Assembly: GCA_045594105.1 (NCBI GenBank)
Contig: JAZNXY010000008.1
Location: 1-25,301, forward strand
Direction of reading: 5' to 3'
DNA: 25,301 nt
From: URNF01 sp045594105
GTDB lineage: Bacteria; Bacillota; Clostridia; Oscillospirales; Acutalibacteraceae
Shown here in pieces: positions 1 through 7,634 of the stretch. Each line of letters begins with the position of its first letter. The first letter of the stretch is position 1. A program made the position numbers and the translations under genes. The notes under the pieces were generated by a model that saw only the letters and a list, made by a program, of their open reading frames with translations, was not told where the DNA came from and did no database searches.

Positions 1-26
1 AAAATTGTAAAAGAGGAGATTTATAT

Positions 27-96
27 ATGAAAGCAACCGGTATTGTACGCCGTATAGATGCTGATGTTATAATAACACCAAAGTGAGATAAAGCCT
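27..96 (+). pseudogene. Decayed 5' fragment of a SpoVT/AbrB-type regulator gene
   Basis: An ATG at 27 behind a GAGGAG ribosome site (14-19) opens a 19-codon frame that ends at TGA 84-86. It reads MKATGIVRRID, then a short diverged stretch ending in IITPK. This parallels the first residues of the intact spoVT product at 793 (MKATEIVRRID ... VVIPK). The similarity includes the leader (ATTGTAA, GGAG, TATATATGAAAGCAAC) and fades just after the stop. An extra base after the AAAG codon region creates the stop relative to the intact copy. No SpoVT body follows, so this is a relic of a tandem duplicate or of a truncated paralogue. A real 19-residue peptide is possible but unlikely. Confidence 0.6.
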
Positions 97-173
97 TAGA
101 AATACTGAGCTTTCGGGCAATTTTTGAAGAAAAATTTTTGACAAAAAATAGCACATTTTGACCTATACATAAT

Positions 174-203
174 AAAAGCGAGGTGAATTTTCACCTCGCT
201 TTT
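174..203 (-). terminator. Intrinsic terminator of the DUF4304-like gene
   Basis: A long perfect inverted repeat has arms AAAAGCGAGGTGAA (174-187) and TTCACCTCGCTTTT (190-203) around a tiny AT loop. It lies 3 nt beyond the stop codon of the minus-strand gene at 207. The flanking A and T runs make it able to work in both directions. Confidence 0.85.
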
Positions 204-206
204 GTA

Positions 207-671
207 TTAAAAATTATCTAAAATGTATGGTTTGGTTTTTGTGTCAATCATAAAAAATTCTTCGGCAGGGACAGGGTCGTTCTCATAATCAACAAGCTTT
301 GCTCTGCGTTTTTCAAGTGGGTTTCTTTCTTCCCACTCCATAAAAGCAATCAATCGTTCTTTAATTAAAGACTTATTTGTCCATTCTTCGCACCAATGTT
401 CAAACTTTTGCATTATTTCTTCAGGTGTAGTAGGTTCGATTCCGTGCATCCAATGTCCATAATATAGCTCTGTCGGCATCAAAGCATTAATAAAGATTCC
501 AGGCCGAATATAATATTCCTCTTTAGAAAAACTACTTCCTTGAATCAAAAAAGAAATTGTAAACTCGCCAATATCTTTTGTCCACCGTTTATTCTTTTTC
601 TTAAATCCTTTTGCTTTCAAATAAGGCTTTACATATTCAGTTAATTCTTCTTCGGGTAAAAAGTTTTTCAC
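207..671 (-). CDS. Hypothetical protein, DUF4304-like
   Basis: This 154-residue soluble protein starts with GTG at 671-669. A GGCGG ribosome site lies 7 nt upstream, and the next upstream in-frame region is non-coding. The N-terminus (LKAKGFKKKNKRWTKDIGEF) fits the opening of DUF4304 proteins, where a 'GFkkkg..W' motif precedes a beta-rich domain. I assign the family from that pattern only, and no catalytic residue is known. The protein has no signal peptide or TM segment. The gene is clearly more AT-rich than its neighbours and sits alone between a spoVT relic and intact spoVT, which suggests a later arrival. It has its own promoter and terminator. DUF4304-type proteins have no settled function. 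Confidence 0.6.
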   Translation of the reverse strand: MKNFLPEEELTEYVKPYLKAKGFKKKNKRWTKDIGEFTISFLIQGSSFSKEEYYIRPGIFINALMPTELYYGHWMHGIEPTTPEEIMQKFEHWCEEWTNKSLIKERLIAFMEWEERNPLEKRRAKLVDYENDPVPAEEFFMIDTKTKPYILDNF

Positions 672-691
672 AAAATCACCGCCTTTATTTT

Positions 692-700
692 ATTATATCA
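692..700 (-). promoter_or_regulatory. Extended -10 promoter of the DUF4304-like gene
   Basis: On the minus strand, TGATATAAT (700 to 692) is a perfect extended -10 (TG-N-TATAAT). It is 21 nt upstream of the GTG start at 671. The -35 is weak: TTTACT with an 18-nt spacer is the best match. Confidence 0.55.
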
Positions 701-731
701 CATTTAATTTCAAAAAGTAAATCTTGCGGTA

Positions 732-748
732 TATTTCTTCCAGAAATA
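732..748. promoter_or_regulatory. Short inverted repeat upstream of spoVT
   Basis: TATTTCT-TCC-AGAAATA is a perfect 7-bp inverted repeat 45 nt upstream of the spoVT start. It lies in the region between two divergent genes and could be an operator for spoVT. No confident sigma-G or sigma-A promoter could be placed beside it. Confidence 0.25.
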
Positions 749-792
749 CAGATAATAACAACACAATTTGTAATTTAAGGAGAAATGTATAT

Positions 793-1335
793 ATGAAAGC
801 AACAGAAATTGTGAGAAGAATTGACGACCTTGGTCGTGTGGTTATACCGAAAGAGATTAGAAGAACTATGCGGATTCGTGAGGGAGACCCGTTGGAAATA
901 TTTACCGACAGGGATGGGGAAGTGGTGTTCAAAAAGTACTCGCCTGTGGGGGAATTATCGCCGTTTGCGGTGCAGTATGCAGATGTGCTGACCCGTGCGT
1001 GCGGTTTGACGGTACTCATTTGTGACCGTGACCACGTGATAGCAGCGGCAGGCAACAGCCGCAAGGATTTTGCCGAGCGACGTATCAGCAGCTCCCTCGA
1101 GGAGTTAATGGACCGCCGGCAGACCCACGTTGCCGAAGCGGGTGGTGTGCATAGGTTACAACCCGTAGAAGGTATGGAGAGATATGCCGCAGTAGCGGTG
1201 CCGATTATAGCGGCAGGTGATGTAACCGGTGCGGTATGTATGCTGCAAGCCGAAAGCGGGGCAGTGCCGTCTGAAGGGGATGTCAAATTGGCACAGGTTG
1301 CTGCCGCTTTTTTGGGAAAACAAATGGAAGAATAG
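793..1335 (+). CDS. spoVT: Stage V sporulation protein T, AbrB/SpoVT-family regulator
   Basis: The product is 180 residues, close to the 178 of Bacillus subtilis SpoVT. In that species SpoVT is a sigma-G-controlled regulator of late forespore genes. Residues 1-50 form the swapped-hairpin AbrB DNA-binding domain, with the hallmark MKATEIVRRIDDLGRVVIPK and the following EIRR and REGDPLEIF segments. Residues 55-178 match the GAF-like C-terminal half (AVPIIAAGDVTGAVCMLQ). An in-frame ATG at 724 exists, but the start at 793 has AAGGAGA 8 nt upstream and gives the family N-terminus. The gene is monocistronic and ends in a strong terminator. It supports an endospore-forming host. Confidence 0.95.
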   Translation: MKATEIVRRIDDLGRVVIPKEIRRTMRIREGDPLEIFTDRDGEVVFKKYSPVGELSPFAVQYADVLTRACGLTVLICDRDHVIAAAGNSRKDFAERRISSSLEELMDRRQTHVAEAGGVHRLQPVEGMERYAAVAVPIIAAGDVTGAVCMLQAESGAVPSEGDVKLAQVAAAFLGKQMEE

Positions 1336-1372
1336 AAAAATGCGTCACAGCGAGCTGCTGTGACGCATTTTT
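1336..1372. terminator. Bidirectional terminator between spoVT and the helicase gene
   Basis: Arms AAAAATGCGTCACAGC (1336-1351) and GCTGTGACGCATTTTT (1357-1372) enclose a 5-nt loop. The hairpin follows the spoVT stop directly. It also serves the convergent helicase gene ending at 1380. Confidence 0.9.
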
Positions 1373-1379
1373 TATCATA

Positions 1380-4300
1380 TTACAGTGCGAATTGTTTTGC
1401 GTAGGCAGTGCCTTTTTCGGTCAATGCACACCGCTCACGCTCATCCACGGCTACAAGTCCCATATCGGTCAATTTAGCAAATCCTTCCTCTGCGAGAATG
1501 GCGATGCTGCCAATCACGTGGGAGAAGCCCAGCAGCTTGGCGGCTTCACGCACTAAACCGTCGTGCGGAATACCAATCTGTGTGAACAGCACGTAGCACA
1601 TGGCATTTACCATTTCAATATACGGTATCTCCGCAGGATCACGGCGTACGCCTTCCTTTTCGTTAACACGAATGATATGGTAGGCGTTCGGATCTTGCGA
1701 TTTGTTCCAATACACCGCTTCCTCACCGTCCATAGTGACGAAGGGGTACAGGTTTTCCAACAGATTTTCGAGATAACCAAACAGGCGGACGCCGCTACGT
1801 GTAATGCCAAAGCTGTCCAACACACGTTTGAACAGTACCGTACGGTAAATGGGTGCTTCCGCATCCAATACTGTTTCCAGCGAACGCAACAGCGTGTAAT
1901 CATGTACACCGGACAACAGCTCTTCTGCGGACAGCGGTGCATTATTGAGCACCGCTACGGTGTACGGCTGTATACAAGCAGGGGTTGCGGGTGCTGTCGG
2001 TTGCTCAGCGGGTGCGGCTTCTTCAACAGCGGTCTCGCCTGTGGGGGTGAGGGGGTCCTCGGTTACTTCGCGGACCACTTCATCCGTCGACACAGCCGTT
2101 TCTGTTGTATCTTCCGCCGCTTCTTCGGCAACCTCCTCCTGCGGCTGAGCCGTTTCTTCTTCGGCTTTCCTCTTCGCTTCTTCCTGCAGGCGATGCACCT
2201 CTGCGACAATGCGTTTGATTTCTTTGTGACGGTTATCCCACCAATCCATCGTCCAGATACGCATCACATTCCAGCCAAGGTCACGCAAAATATTGATTTG
2301 TGCGAGCTCACGGTCACGGGTGGTTTTGGCGGCACCGTAGCTGCTGCCGTCCAACAAAATGCCCAGGATGTAGGTGTCGGGATGCTCGGGATCGATAACG
2401 CCGACATCAATTTTGTATTCTGAGCGACCAACGTTAAGGTCGGTATCAAAGCCCTCTGCTTTCAGCAGGGTGCGGATGCGTTTGGCAATGCCTGCTTTGA
2501 CCGATTGCAGCTGCGAAGAGGAGCTCTCGTTCAATGCCATTTCCTCGCCGCCTGCATATGCAAGGAACGCCTTCAATGCCACAACGCCTGCGGCATCGGT
2601 TTTGGAAAGGTCGATCTGGTCGGGGGTGAGGGTGGAGAACACAATCATTTCACTGCGTGCACGGGAAACGGCAACGTTAAGACGACGCCAGCCGCCGTCA
2701 CGGTTCAGCGGGCCGAAGTTCATATACACCTTGCCGCTTTCGTCGGGACCGTAGCCGACCGAGAACAGAATCACGTCACGTTCATCACCCTGTACATTTT
2801 CCAGGTTTTTGATAAACAGCGGTTCTTCGCTTTCGTACATCCATTTTTCCAAAACGGGATCGTTGACACACGCATCGTTCAGCAAATCGTCAATGAGCAC
2901 CTGCTGTGAAATGTTGAAGGTGATAACACCGACGCTGAGCTTGGAAAGCTCCGGATCGTGACAGCGGCGACAGATCTCCGCAACAACCGCTTCGGCTTCC
3001 GCACGGTTACGGCGGCCCTTTCCACGTTCAAACACACCGTCCACGTGTACGAGTGACACCTTGGATTCACGGTCATTGACCGACGGGAAGGTGAACAGCT
3101 TGTTTTCGTAGAATTGGTGATTGCTGAAGGAAATAAGACTTTCATGACGAGAACGGTAGTGCCATAACAGGTGCGTTTGCGGCATATTAATGGCAAGACA
3201 GTCATCCAGAATGCTTTCCAGATCTTCGGTGTCCAGATTTTCTTCATCCACCGCATTGGTGGCAAAGAAGGTGGTGGGCGGCATCTGCTTCGGGTCGCCT
3301 ACGATAACAGCGTCCACACCACGTGCCAGTACACCCACGGCTTTACATGTGGGCAGCTGAGATGCCTCGTCAAATACCACAATATCGAAGGGCTTACGCT
3401 TGGGATCGAGATACTGTGCTGCGGAAATCGGACTCATCAGCATACACGGACACAACCGAGGAAGCAGATGCGGCAGCTGTTCAAAGAGACGGCGAATGCT
3501 CATACCTCTGCCGCCGCTCTTGATGTTACGCTGCAGAATGCCCAGCTCCGAGGTCTGTGCGGCTTCACCGGTGAAGTCGGGAACATTGGCCGCAAGGCGG
3601 CAGAACAGCTCCTGACGGACCAGGTCGGTAAACTCTTTATCAATACGTTTGTATTGTTCGATTTTTTCGTTGAATACAGGGCCGGAGAAGGCATTGAGAA
3701 TGCCCTGCTCGTCAATGGCGGTAACAATCAGTGCTTTGTATGCCGCTTTTCTGTAAGCAGGCAGGATAACCTCGTGTGCAGCACCGTTGCAGTATGCTTC
3801 CACCAATGCCGCAAGACCGATATCCTTTGCTTCACCTGCAATGCCGACAAAGGTAATCCAATCCTTAAGGTCGTCGGCATTGGCCAGAATGGTGTCACAC
3901 AGCTCAATCTGTCCCGAAAGCCAATCGGCGTTTTCCTGCTCTTTCAGGCAAAGCAGTTCATAGCACGTCGCTCTGCTTTGACGGAAGGATTCGTAATTTT
4001 CCACCATAGCACAAGCCGCTATGACAGCCGTGTTGTCGGCACAAAGGGTGGTACGGGCAACGTAGTTGTCGGTATACTCCTGCACAGCGATAATATGGCA
4101 CCGTGCCGCTTCTGCCTGTTCCTTGATGCTTGCCCAATCGGTGTCAAGCCCCTGATACCATGTGCCGAGGTCATCACCGTAGGTTTGCAGCAGCGCTTCT
4201 GCCGCTGCCTTTTCCTCCTGCATACGGTACAGCACCTTCACCGATTCCACGATGTCGGGAACAGCATCTATAGCAAACTCTGCGAGTCTCTTCTGCTGCT

Positions 4301-7300
4301 TTCGCTGGCCTATCATTTTGGGCACCAGCCACTGTGCGGACAGGTCAACACATTCCTGCAGCAGTGCAGTACCGTCCTGCTCGAGAAATGCTTCTGTCCA
4401 GGATTTTAAGAGATATTCTCTTCGTTTCAGATACTCCATGAAATGGGTAGCCATTTTTTGAACAGCAGAGAAATATTCGGTGGGCTTTTCTGCTTTGATC
4501 CAGCCCTTTGGAAGCTTACCGCAGGCGGCAATGCTTGTGGCAAGGGACAACAGCTTTTCCATCGAAGCGATATCGGTCACAGCACCGAAGGACAGCATTT
4601 CGGAAAGGCGTGCGGCGTGCGGAATAAAGGTTTGTGCCGCATCACGGTAAGCTGTGACGGTGGGTGCGAGTGCCTGACGAAGCTGCTGGGTATACTGCTG
4701 TACGCCGACAGCACACAGCGGATGGTTATGGGGATGTCCTAATGCTTTACCTGCTGCGACCAACCGCTCCAGAACAAGAATATGGCTGTCAAACATATGC
4801 CGATCGGTGTTTCCTGCAAAGTTCGCATCAAACACCACAAGGTCAGGTGCATCCGCATGATCCTCGTATTCGTTGATAAGACCGTACACCGAATACCCGC
4901 AAGGCAAAACGGTATGCAGCTGTACGGCATAGTGGTCTAAGTTTTCACGCAGCTCACGTAACCGCTCCGCTTTTTCCGCATATTGCTCGGGTGTTTGGTC
5001 ACGGGTAACCTCCGATGCAATACGGAGCTGTTCAAGCACAGCACGTTTTTTCGTTTTATTGGAGTGCAGCTCCAGACAGAACGGTGCGATGCCAATGCCT
5101 TCCAAGCGCTTTTGCACCACTTCGAGAGCGGCCTTCTTTTCCGCAACGAACAGCACCGATTTACCCTGTGCAAGTGCGTTGGCAATCAAAGATGTAATGG
5201 TCTGGGATTTACCGGTACCGGGCGGGCCGTGCAGAACGAAGCTTTCTCCGCTGCAGGCGGCTTTAATGGCAAACAGCTGGGATGCGTCTGCCGGCATCGG
5301 CAACAGGGTGCCTTCCTCCGAAACCTGATCGCCGATTTGCATAGGTTTGGCTTCCCAAGCCAACTTGCCGTCTATCAAGCTGCGTACAATCTTGTTTTTG
5401 AGCAGGTCTTCGCTGCGATTGCGCATGTCGTTCCACATCACAAACTGCGAGAAGGAGAAAATGCCCAGGTAGGCGGATTCCAGAATGTCCCATCTGTCCT
5501 GTCCCATCATGGCTTTACGCAGAATCGTGAACACACGGCGCAGGTCAACACCGTGGTCATCCATCGGCAAGGGGTCTAACCCTGCAACGTTGATACCGAA
5601 ATCCTGCTTCATTTTTTCGAGAATAGTGACGTTGATCTGCGGCTCGTCATCACGCAGACGCACAACGTAGCCCTTGCTGCCGCCACGACGTACCAACTCT
5701 ACCGGCAACAGCACGACCGGTGCGTACCGTGCTTTAGAGCTGTGGGCGTTTTCGTACCAACGCAGTAAGCCGAGCACCAGATACAAGGTGTTTGCACCGT
5801 TTTCCTCCAATGCCGTTTTCACGTTGCGGTACAGGGTTTTCATAGTCTTGGTGAGCTCGCCCTCGCTGTGTATGGAGCGCAGGCGGCCGTTTTTGTATTC
5901 AGAGGAAACCAAGCCGGCAAATTCACCGGGATCGTGCATGGTTTCAAAATCAAACTTAGCGACACCCTTCCAGTCGGTCGGGCGGGGAAGCACGGAAAAG
6001 TCTTTGCCCTCGGACAAAGCATCCTCCAGGTCATCCAACGACGTGGTGAGCAGGGGAACGATGTTTTTGGAAAAACGCAGACTGATAAGATTGTTGCGCA
6101 GACCCAAATCCAGCAGCTTACGTTCCCACTGTACCATTTTCGGCACGGCCTGCGGATCGAAAGCATCGGGCGAAACGTCGATGGTGTCTCCCATGGCACG
6201 CGGTGCGTACAATCCGCCGGTCTCCTTGGGCAGATCGTGTTCAATGTGCCAGCCGTCAGCACCGTGTACTCTTTGCGGAATGGGCGTTACGCCGCAAAGA
6301 CGTGCACGCTTGACGTCGATGATGCATTCAATGGGATCTTTGCCCAGAAAATGCCGTTCGGCAGCAGCCGTGGCATCGTCGAAGGAGGCGTTTTTGCCGT
6401 TGACCACCAGGGTGGTTTCCATAACGGCAATTTCATTGACACCCTCCGCCAAACGCTTGGTAATCATGGCAGGATCATCTATTACCGCATCGGCAAAGGT
6501 CAGTTCGTCCAGCCAGACACCGGTAAAAATGTGCCCTGTGGTCATAATCAGCAGGGGATGTAAGCCCACCGCCTCCAGACAGGAGGCGTACAACAGGGTC
6601 AAATCCATACAGGTCCCCATTTTCTGCTGCAGCACCATATCGCATAAGCGGATACGCTGCCCCGTTTCCTCAAAGCTGGCAGGGCAGATACAATAAATGA
6701 GGTTTTCCTCTTTCAAGGCACAGAACAAAGCCGCTGCCTGCTTAAGTACACGGTCGGGGTCTTGATAAAGGTATCCCGTAAATGCAGAATCACCTGTCCA
6801 TTTATGCAGGTAGGTTGCCGCACGGGAAATAACGGTCGCCAGAATCGGATGATTCGGGGTGACAAATGCGGTAAGCAATTCCGGATGATTGGGCTGACCG
6901 CTCCACTGGTCGAATGCCAAAATGGAAATGGGCTTTGTTACGGTAGCAAGCACCTCTTGTGCAGAAAGCGTAGCACGCAATTCACCCTCCAACCGTTCGG
7001 TCATACCTGCCAGGAAATCCGCATCCAAATGCAGGTCTACCGTGGTGATTTCATAGGATTTTCCGGCAGGAATAAAATTTATATCCACCGTTAAAGGGGT
7101 GGCAAATGCCGGTACCGACTCGAAGGATAACTTCAGGTGGCTCAAATCGTTTTCGGATGTGTTGGTAATGGTTACGCTCTGCACCATGCGCACACCGTTG
7201 CGGTGCAGGGCATAGTTAATGACAGGCGCAACAGCCATAGACAATTGTATGGTGTTATCCGAGGAAACCGACACGGTGATTTCCTCGTTGACCTGTGTTT

Positions 7301-7385
7301 CCTCCGCAGGTGTGGCTTCTTCTGCGGACACCGTGGGGGTTTCCATGGCTTCAGCAGCCATGCTTTCAGGGGTAGTCTGTTCCAT
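1380..7385 (-). CDS. Giant SF1 helicase-nuclease (DUF4011, Vsr/MTES-type nuclease, DUF3320)
   Basis: The product is 2001 residues. The start at 7385 has GGAGG 7 nt upstream; an in-frame ATG 29 codons further up lacks a comparable site. Domain order: beta-rich region (30-170); transglutaminase-like core with GTCMDLT near 258 and TGHIFTGVW near 283; DUF4011 (from about 417, WERKLLDLGLRNNLISL); P-loop GPPGTGKS (720-727); a helical insert of about 550 residues; Walker B VVFDEASQLP (about 1335-1345) with GDPKQMPP after it; motif VI RRLNVAVSRAR (about 1565-1575); a nuclease-like domain (about 1625-1715, IDVGVIDPEHPDTYILG to RIWTMDWW); an acidic Ala/Glu-rich linker (1720-1800); and DUF3320. This architecture resembles DUF4011-helicase-Vsr proteins reported as anti-phage (hhe). 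The helicase class is firm and the defence role is inferred. Confidence 0.88.
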   Translation of the reverse strand: MEQTTPESMAAEAMETPTVSAEEATPAEETQVNEEITVSVSSDNTIQLSMAVAPVINYALHRNGVRMVQSVTITNTSENDLSHLKLSFESVPAFATPLTVDINFIPAGKSYEITTVDLHLDADFLAGMTERLEGELRATLSAQEVLATVTKPISILAFDQWSGQPNHPELLTAFVTPNHPILATVISRAATYLHKWTGDSAFTGYLYQDPDRVLKQAAALFCALKEENLIYCICPASFEETGQRIRLCDMVLQQKMGTCMDLTLLYASCLEAVGLHPLLIMTTGHIFTGVWLDELTFADAVIDDPAMITKRLAEGVNEIAVMETTLVVNGKNASFDDATAAAERHFLGKDPIECIIDVKRARLCGVTPIPQRVHGADGWHIEHDLPKETGGLYAPRAMGDTIDVSPDAFDPQAVPKMVQWERKLLDLGLRNNLISLRFSKNIVPLLTTSLDDLEDALSEGKDFSVLPRPTDWKGVAKFDFETMHDPGEFAGLVSSEYKNGRLRSIHSEGELTKTMKTLYRNVKTALEENGANTLYLVLGLLRWYENAHSSKARYAPVVLLPVELVRRGGSKGYVVRLRDDEPQINVTILEKMKQDFGINVAGLDPLPMDDHGVDLRRVFTILRKAMMGQDRWDILESAYLGIFSFSQFVMWNDMRNRSEDLLKNKIVRSLIDGKLAWEAKPMQIGDQVSEEGTLLPMPADASQLFAIKAACSGESFVLHGPPGTGKSQTITSLIANALAQGKSVLFVAEKKAALEVVQKRLEGIGIAPFCLELHSNKTKKRAVLEQLRIASEVTRDQTPEQYAEKAERLRELRENLDHYAVQLHTVLPCGYSVYGLINEYEDHADAPDLVVFDANFAGNTDRHMFDSHILVLERLVAAGKALGHPHNHPLCAVGVQQYTQQLRQALAPTVTAYRDAAQTFIPHAARLSEMLSFGAVTDIASMEKLLSLATSIAACGKLPKGWIKAEKPTEYFSAVQKMATHFMEYLKRREYLLKSWTEAFLEQDGTALLQECVDLSAQWLVPKMIGQRKQQKRLAEFAIDAVPDIVESVKVLYRMQEEKAAAEALLQTYGDDLGTWYQGLDTDWASIKEQAEAARCHIIAVQEYTDNYVARTTLCADNTAVIAACAMVENYESFRQSRATCYELLCLKEQENADWLSGQIELCDTILANADDLKDWITFVGIAGEAKDIGLAALVEAYCNGAAHEVILPAYRKAAYKALIVTAIDEQGILNAFSGPVFNEKIEQYKRIDKEFTDLVRQELFCRLAANVPDFTGEAAQTSELGILQRNIKSGGRGMSIRRLFEQLPHLLPRLCPCMLMSPISAAQYLDPKRKPFDIVVFDEASQLPTCKAVGVLARGVDAVIVGDPKQMPPTTFFATNAVDEENLDTEDLESILDDCLAINMPQTHLLWHYRSRHESLISFSNHQFYENKLFTFPSVNDRESKVSLVHVDGVFERGKGRRNRAEAEAVVAEICRRCHDPELSKLSVGVITFNISQQVLIDDLLNDACVNDPVLEKWMYESEEPLFIKNLENVQGDERDVILFSVGYGPDESGKVYMNFGPLNRDGGWRRLNVAVSRARSEMIVFSTLTPDQIDLSKTDAAGVVALKAFLAYAGGEEMALNESSSSQLQSVKAGIAKRIRTLLKAEGFDTDLNVGRSEYKIDVGVIDPEHPDTYILGILLDGSSYGAAKTTRDRELAQINILRDLGWNVMRIWTMDWWDNRHKEIKRIVAEVHRLQEEAKRKAEEETAQPQEEVAEEAAEDTTETAVSTDEVVREVTEDPLTPTGETAVEEAAPAEQPTAPATPACIQPYTVAVLNNAPLSAEELLSGVHDYTLLRSLETVLDAEAPIYRTVLFKRVLDSFGITRSGVRLFGYLENLLENLYPFVTMDGEEAVYWNKSQDPNAYHIIRVNEKEGVRRDPAEIPYIEMVNAMCYVLFTQIGIPHDGLVREAAKLLGFSHVIGSIAILAEEGFAKLTDMGLVAVDERERCALTEKGTAYAKQFAL

Positions 7386-7443
7386 ATGTGTTCCTCCATG
7401 TTTTGTACTGAGGTATAAAAATCGAATGGTATAACTATATGTA

Positions 7444-7472
7444 ATCATATCATAAAAAAGCGGAGCAAACAA
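7444..7472 (-). promoter_or_regulatory. Sigma-A-type promoter of the helicase gene
   Basis: On the minus strand, -35 TTGTTT (7472-7467) and -10 TATGAT (7449-7444) are separated by exactly 17 nt. The -10 lies about 59 nt upstream of the start codon at 7385. Confidence 0.6.
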
Positions 7473-7529
7473 GACATTTTTACCTTTTTTGACACTTTAC
7501 ACACATATGTCTTTTTTTATAAAATTCTA

Positions 7530-7558
7530 TTGCTTTTAGCCGCCCGATTTGATAGAAT
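7530..7558 (+). promoter_or_regulatory. Sigma-A-type promoter of the kinase-GTPase-SEDS operon
   Basis: -35 TTGCTT (7530-7535) and -10 TAGAAT (7553-7558) are separated by 17 nt and point into the eight-gene operon. The two divergent promoters are about 60 nt apart, so one regulator bound between them could govern both units. Confidence 0.5.
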
Positions 7559-7576
7559 TATATTTGTATAATTATT

Positions 7577-7596
7577 GGCTTTTTTGTAGAAAAGCC
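7577..7596 (+). promoter_or_regulatory. Inverted repeat in the operon leader
   Basis: GGCTTTT (7577-7583), a 6-nt spacer and AAAAGCC (7590-7596) form a perfect 7-bp inverted repeat. It lies between the predicted -10 and the first ribosome site. It could be an operator or a small leader hairpin. It has no T-run after it, so it is not a terminator. Confidence 0.3.
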
Positions 7597-7634
7597 GCAT
7601 ATGCTTATGAGGAGTACAGGAGGATTTGAACACT

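Noticed and set aside
693..1286. Minus-strand frame of 197 codons over spoVT
   Set aside because: It is antisense to a well-supported gene, and its Ser/Thr/Arg composition has no recognisable fold.
3171..4409. Long plus-strand open frame opposite the helicase gene (412 codons)
   Set aside because: It lies wholly inside the helicase gene, has no ribosome site, and its translation is Cys/His/Phe-rich with no domain pattern. It reflects codon bias on the other strand.
5674..6696. Plus-strand open frame of 340 codons opposite the helicase N-terminal half
   Set aside because: It is Ser/Arg-rich low-information sequence inside a gene with clear domains, so it is a shadow.
7489..7494. Perfect TTGACA upstream of the operon
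   Set aside because: No -10-like hexamer lies at 16-18 nt; the nearest TATAAA is 23 nt away. The TTGCTT/TAGAAT pair fits better.
7577..7596. Leader hairpin read as a terminator or riboswitch
   Set aside because: The stem has only 7 bp, no T run follows it, and there is no longer conserved fold or expression platform.
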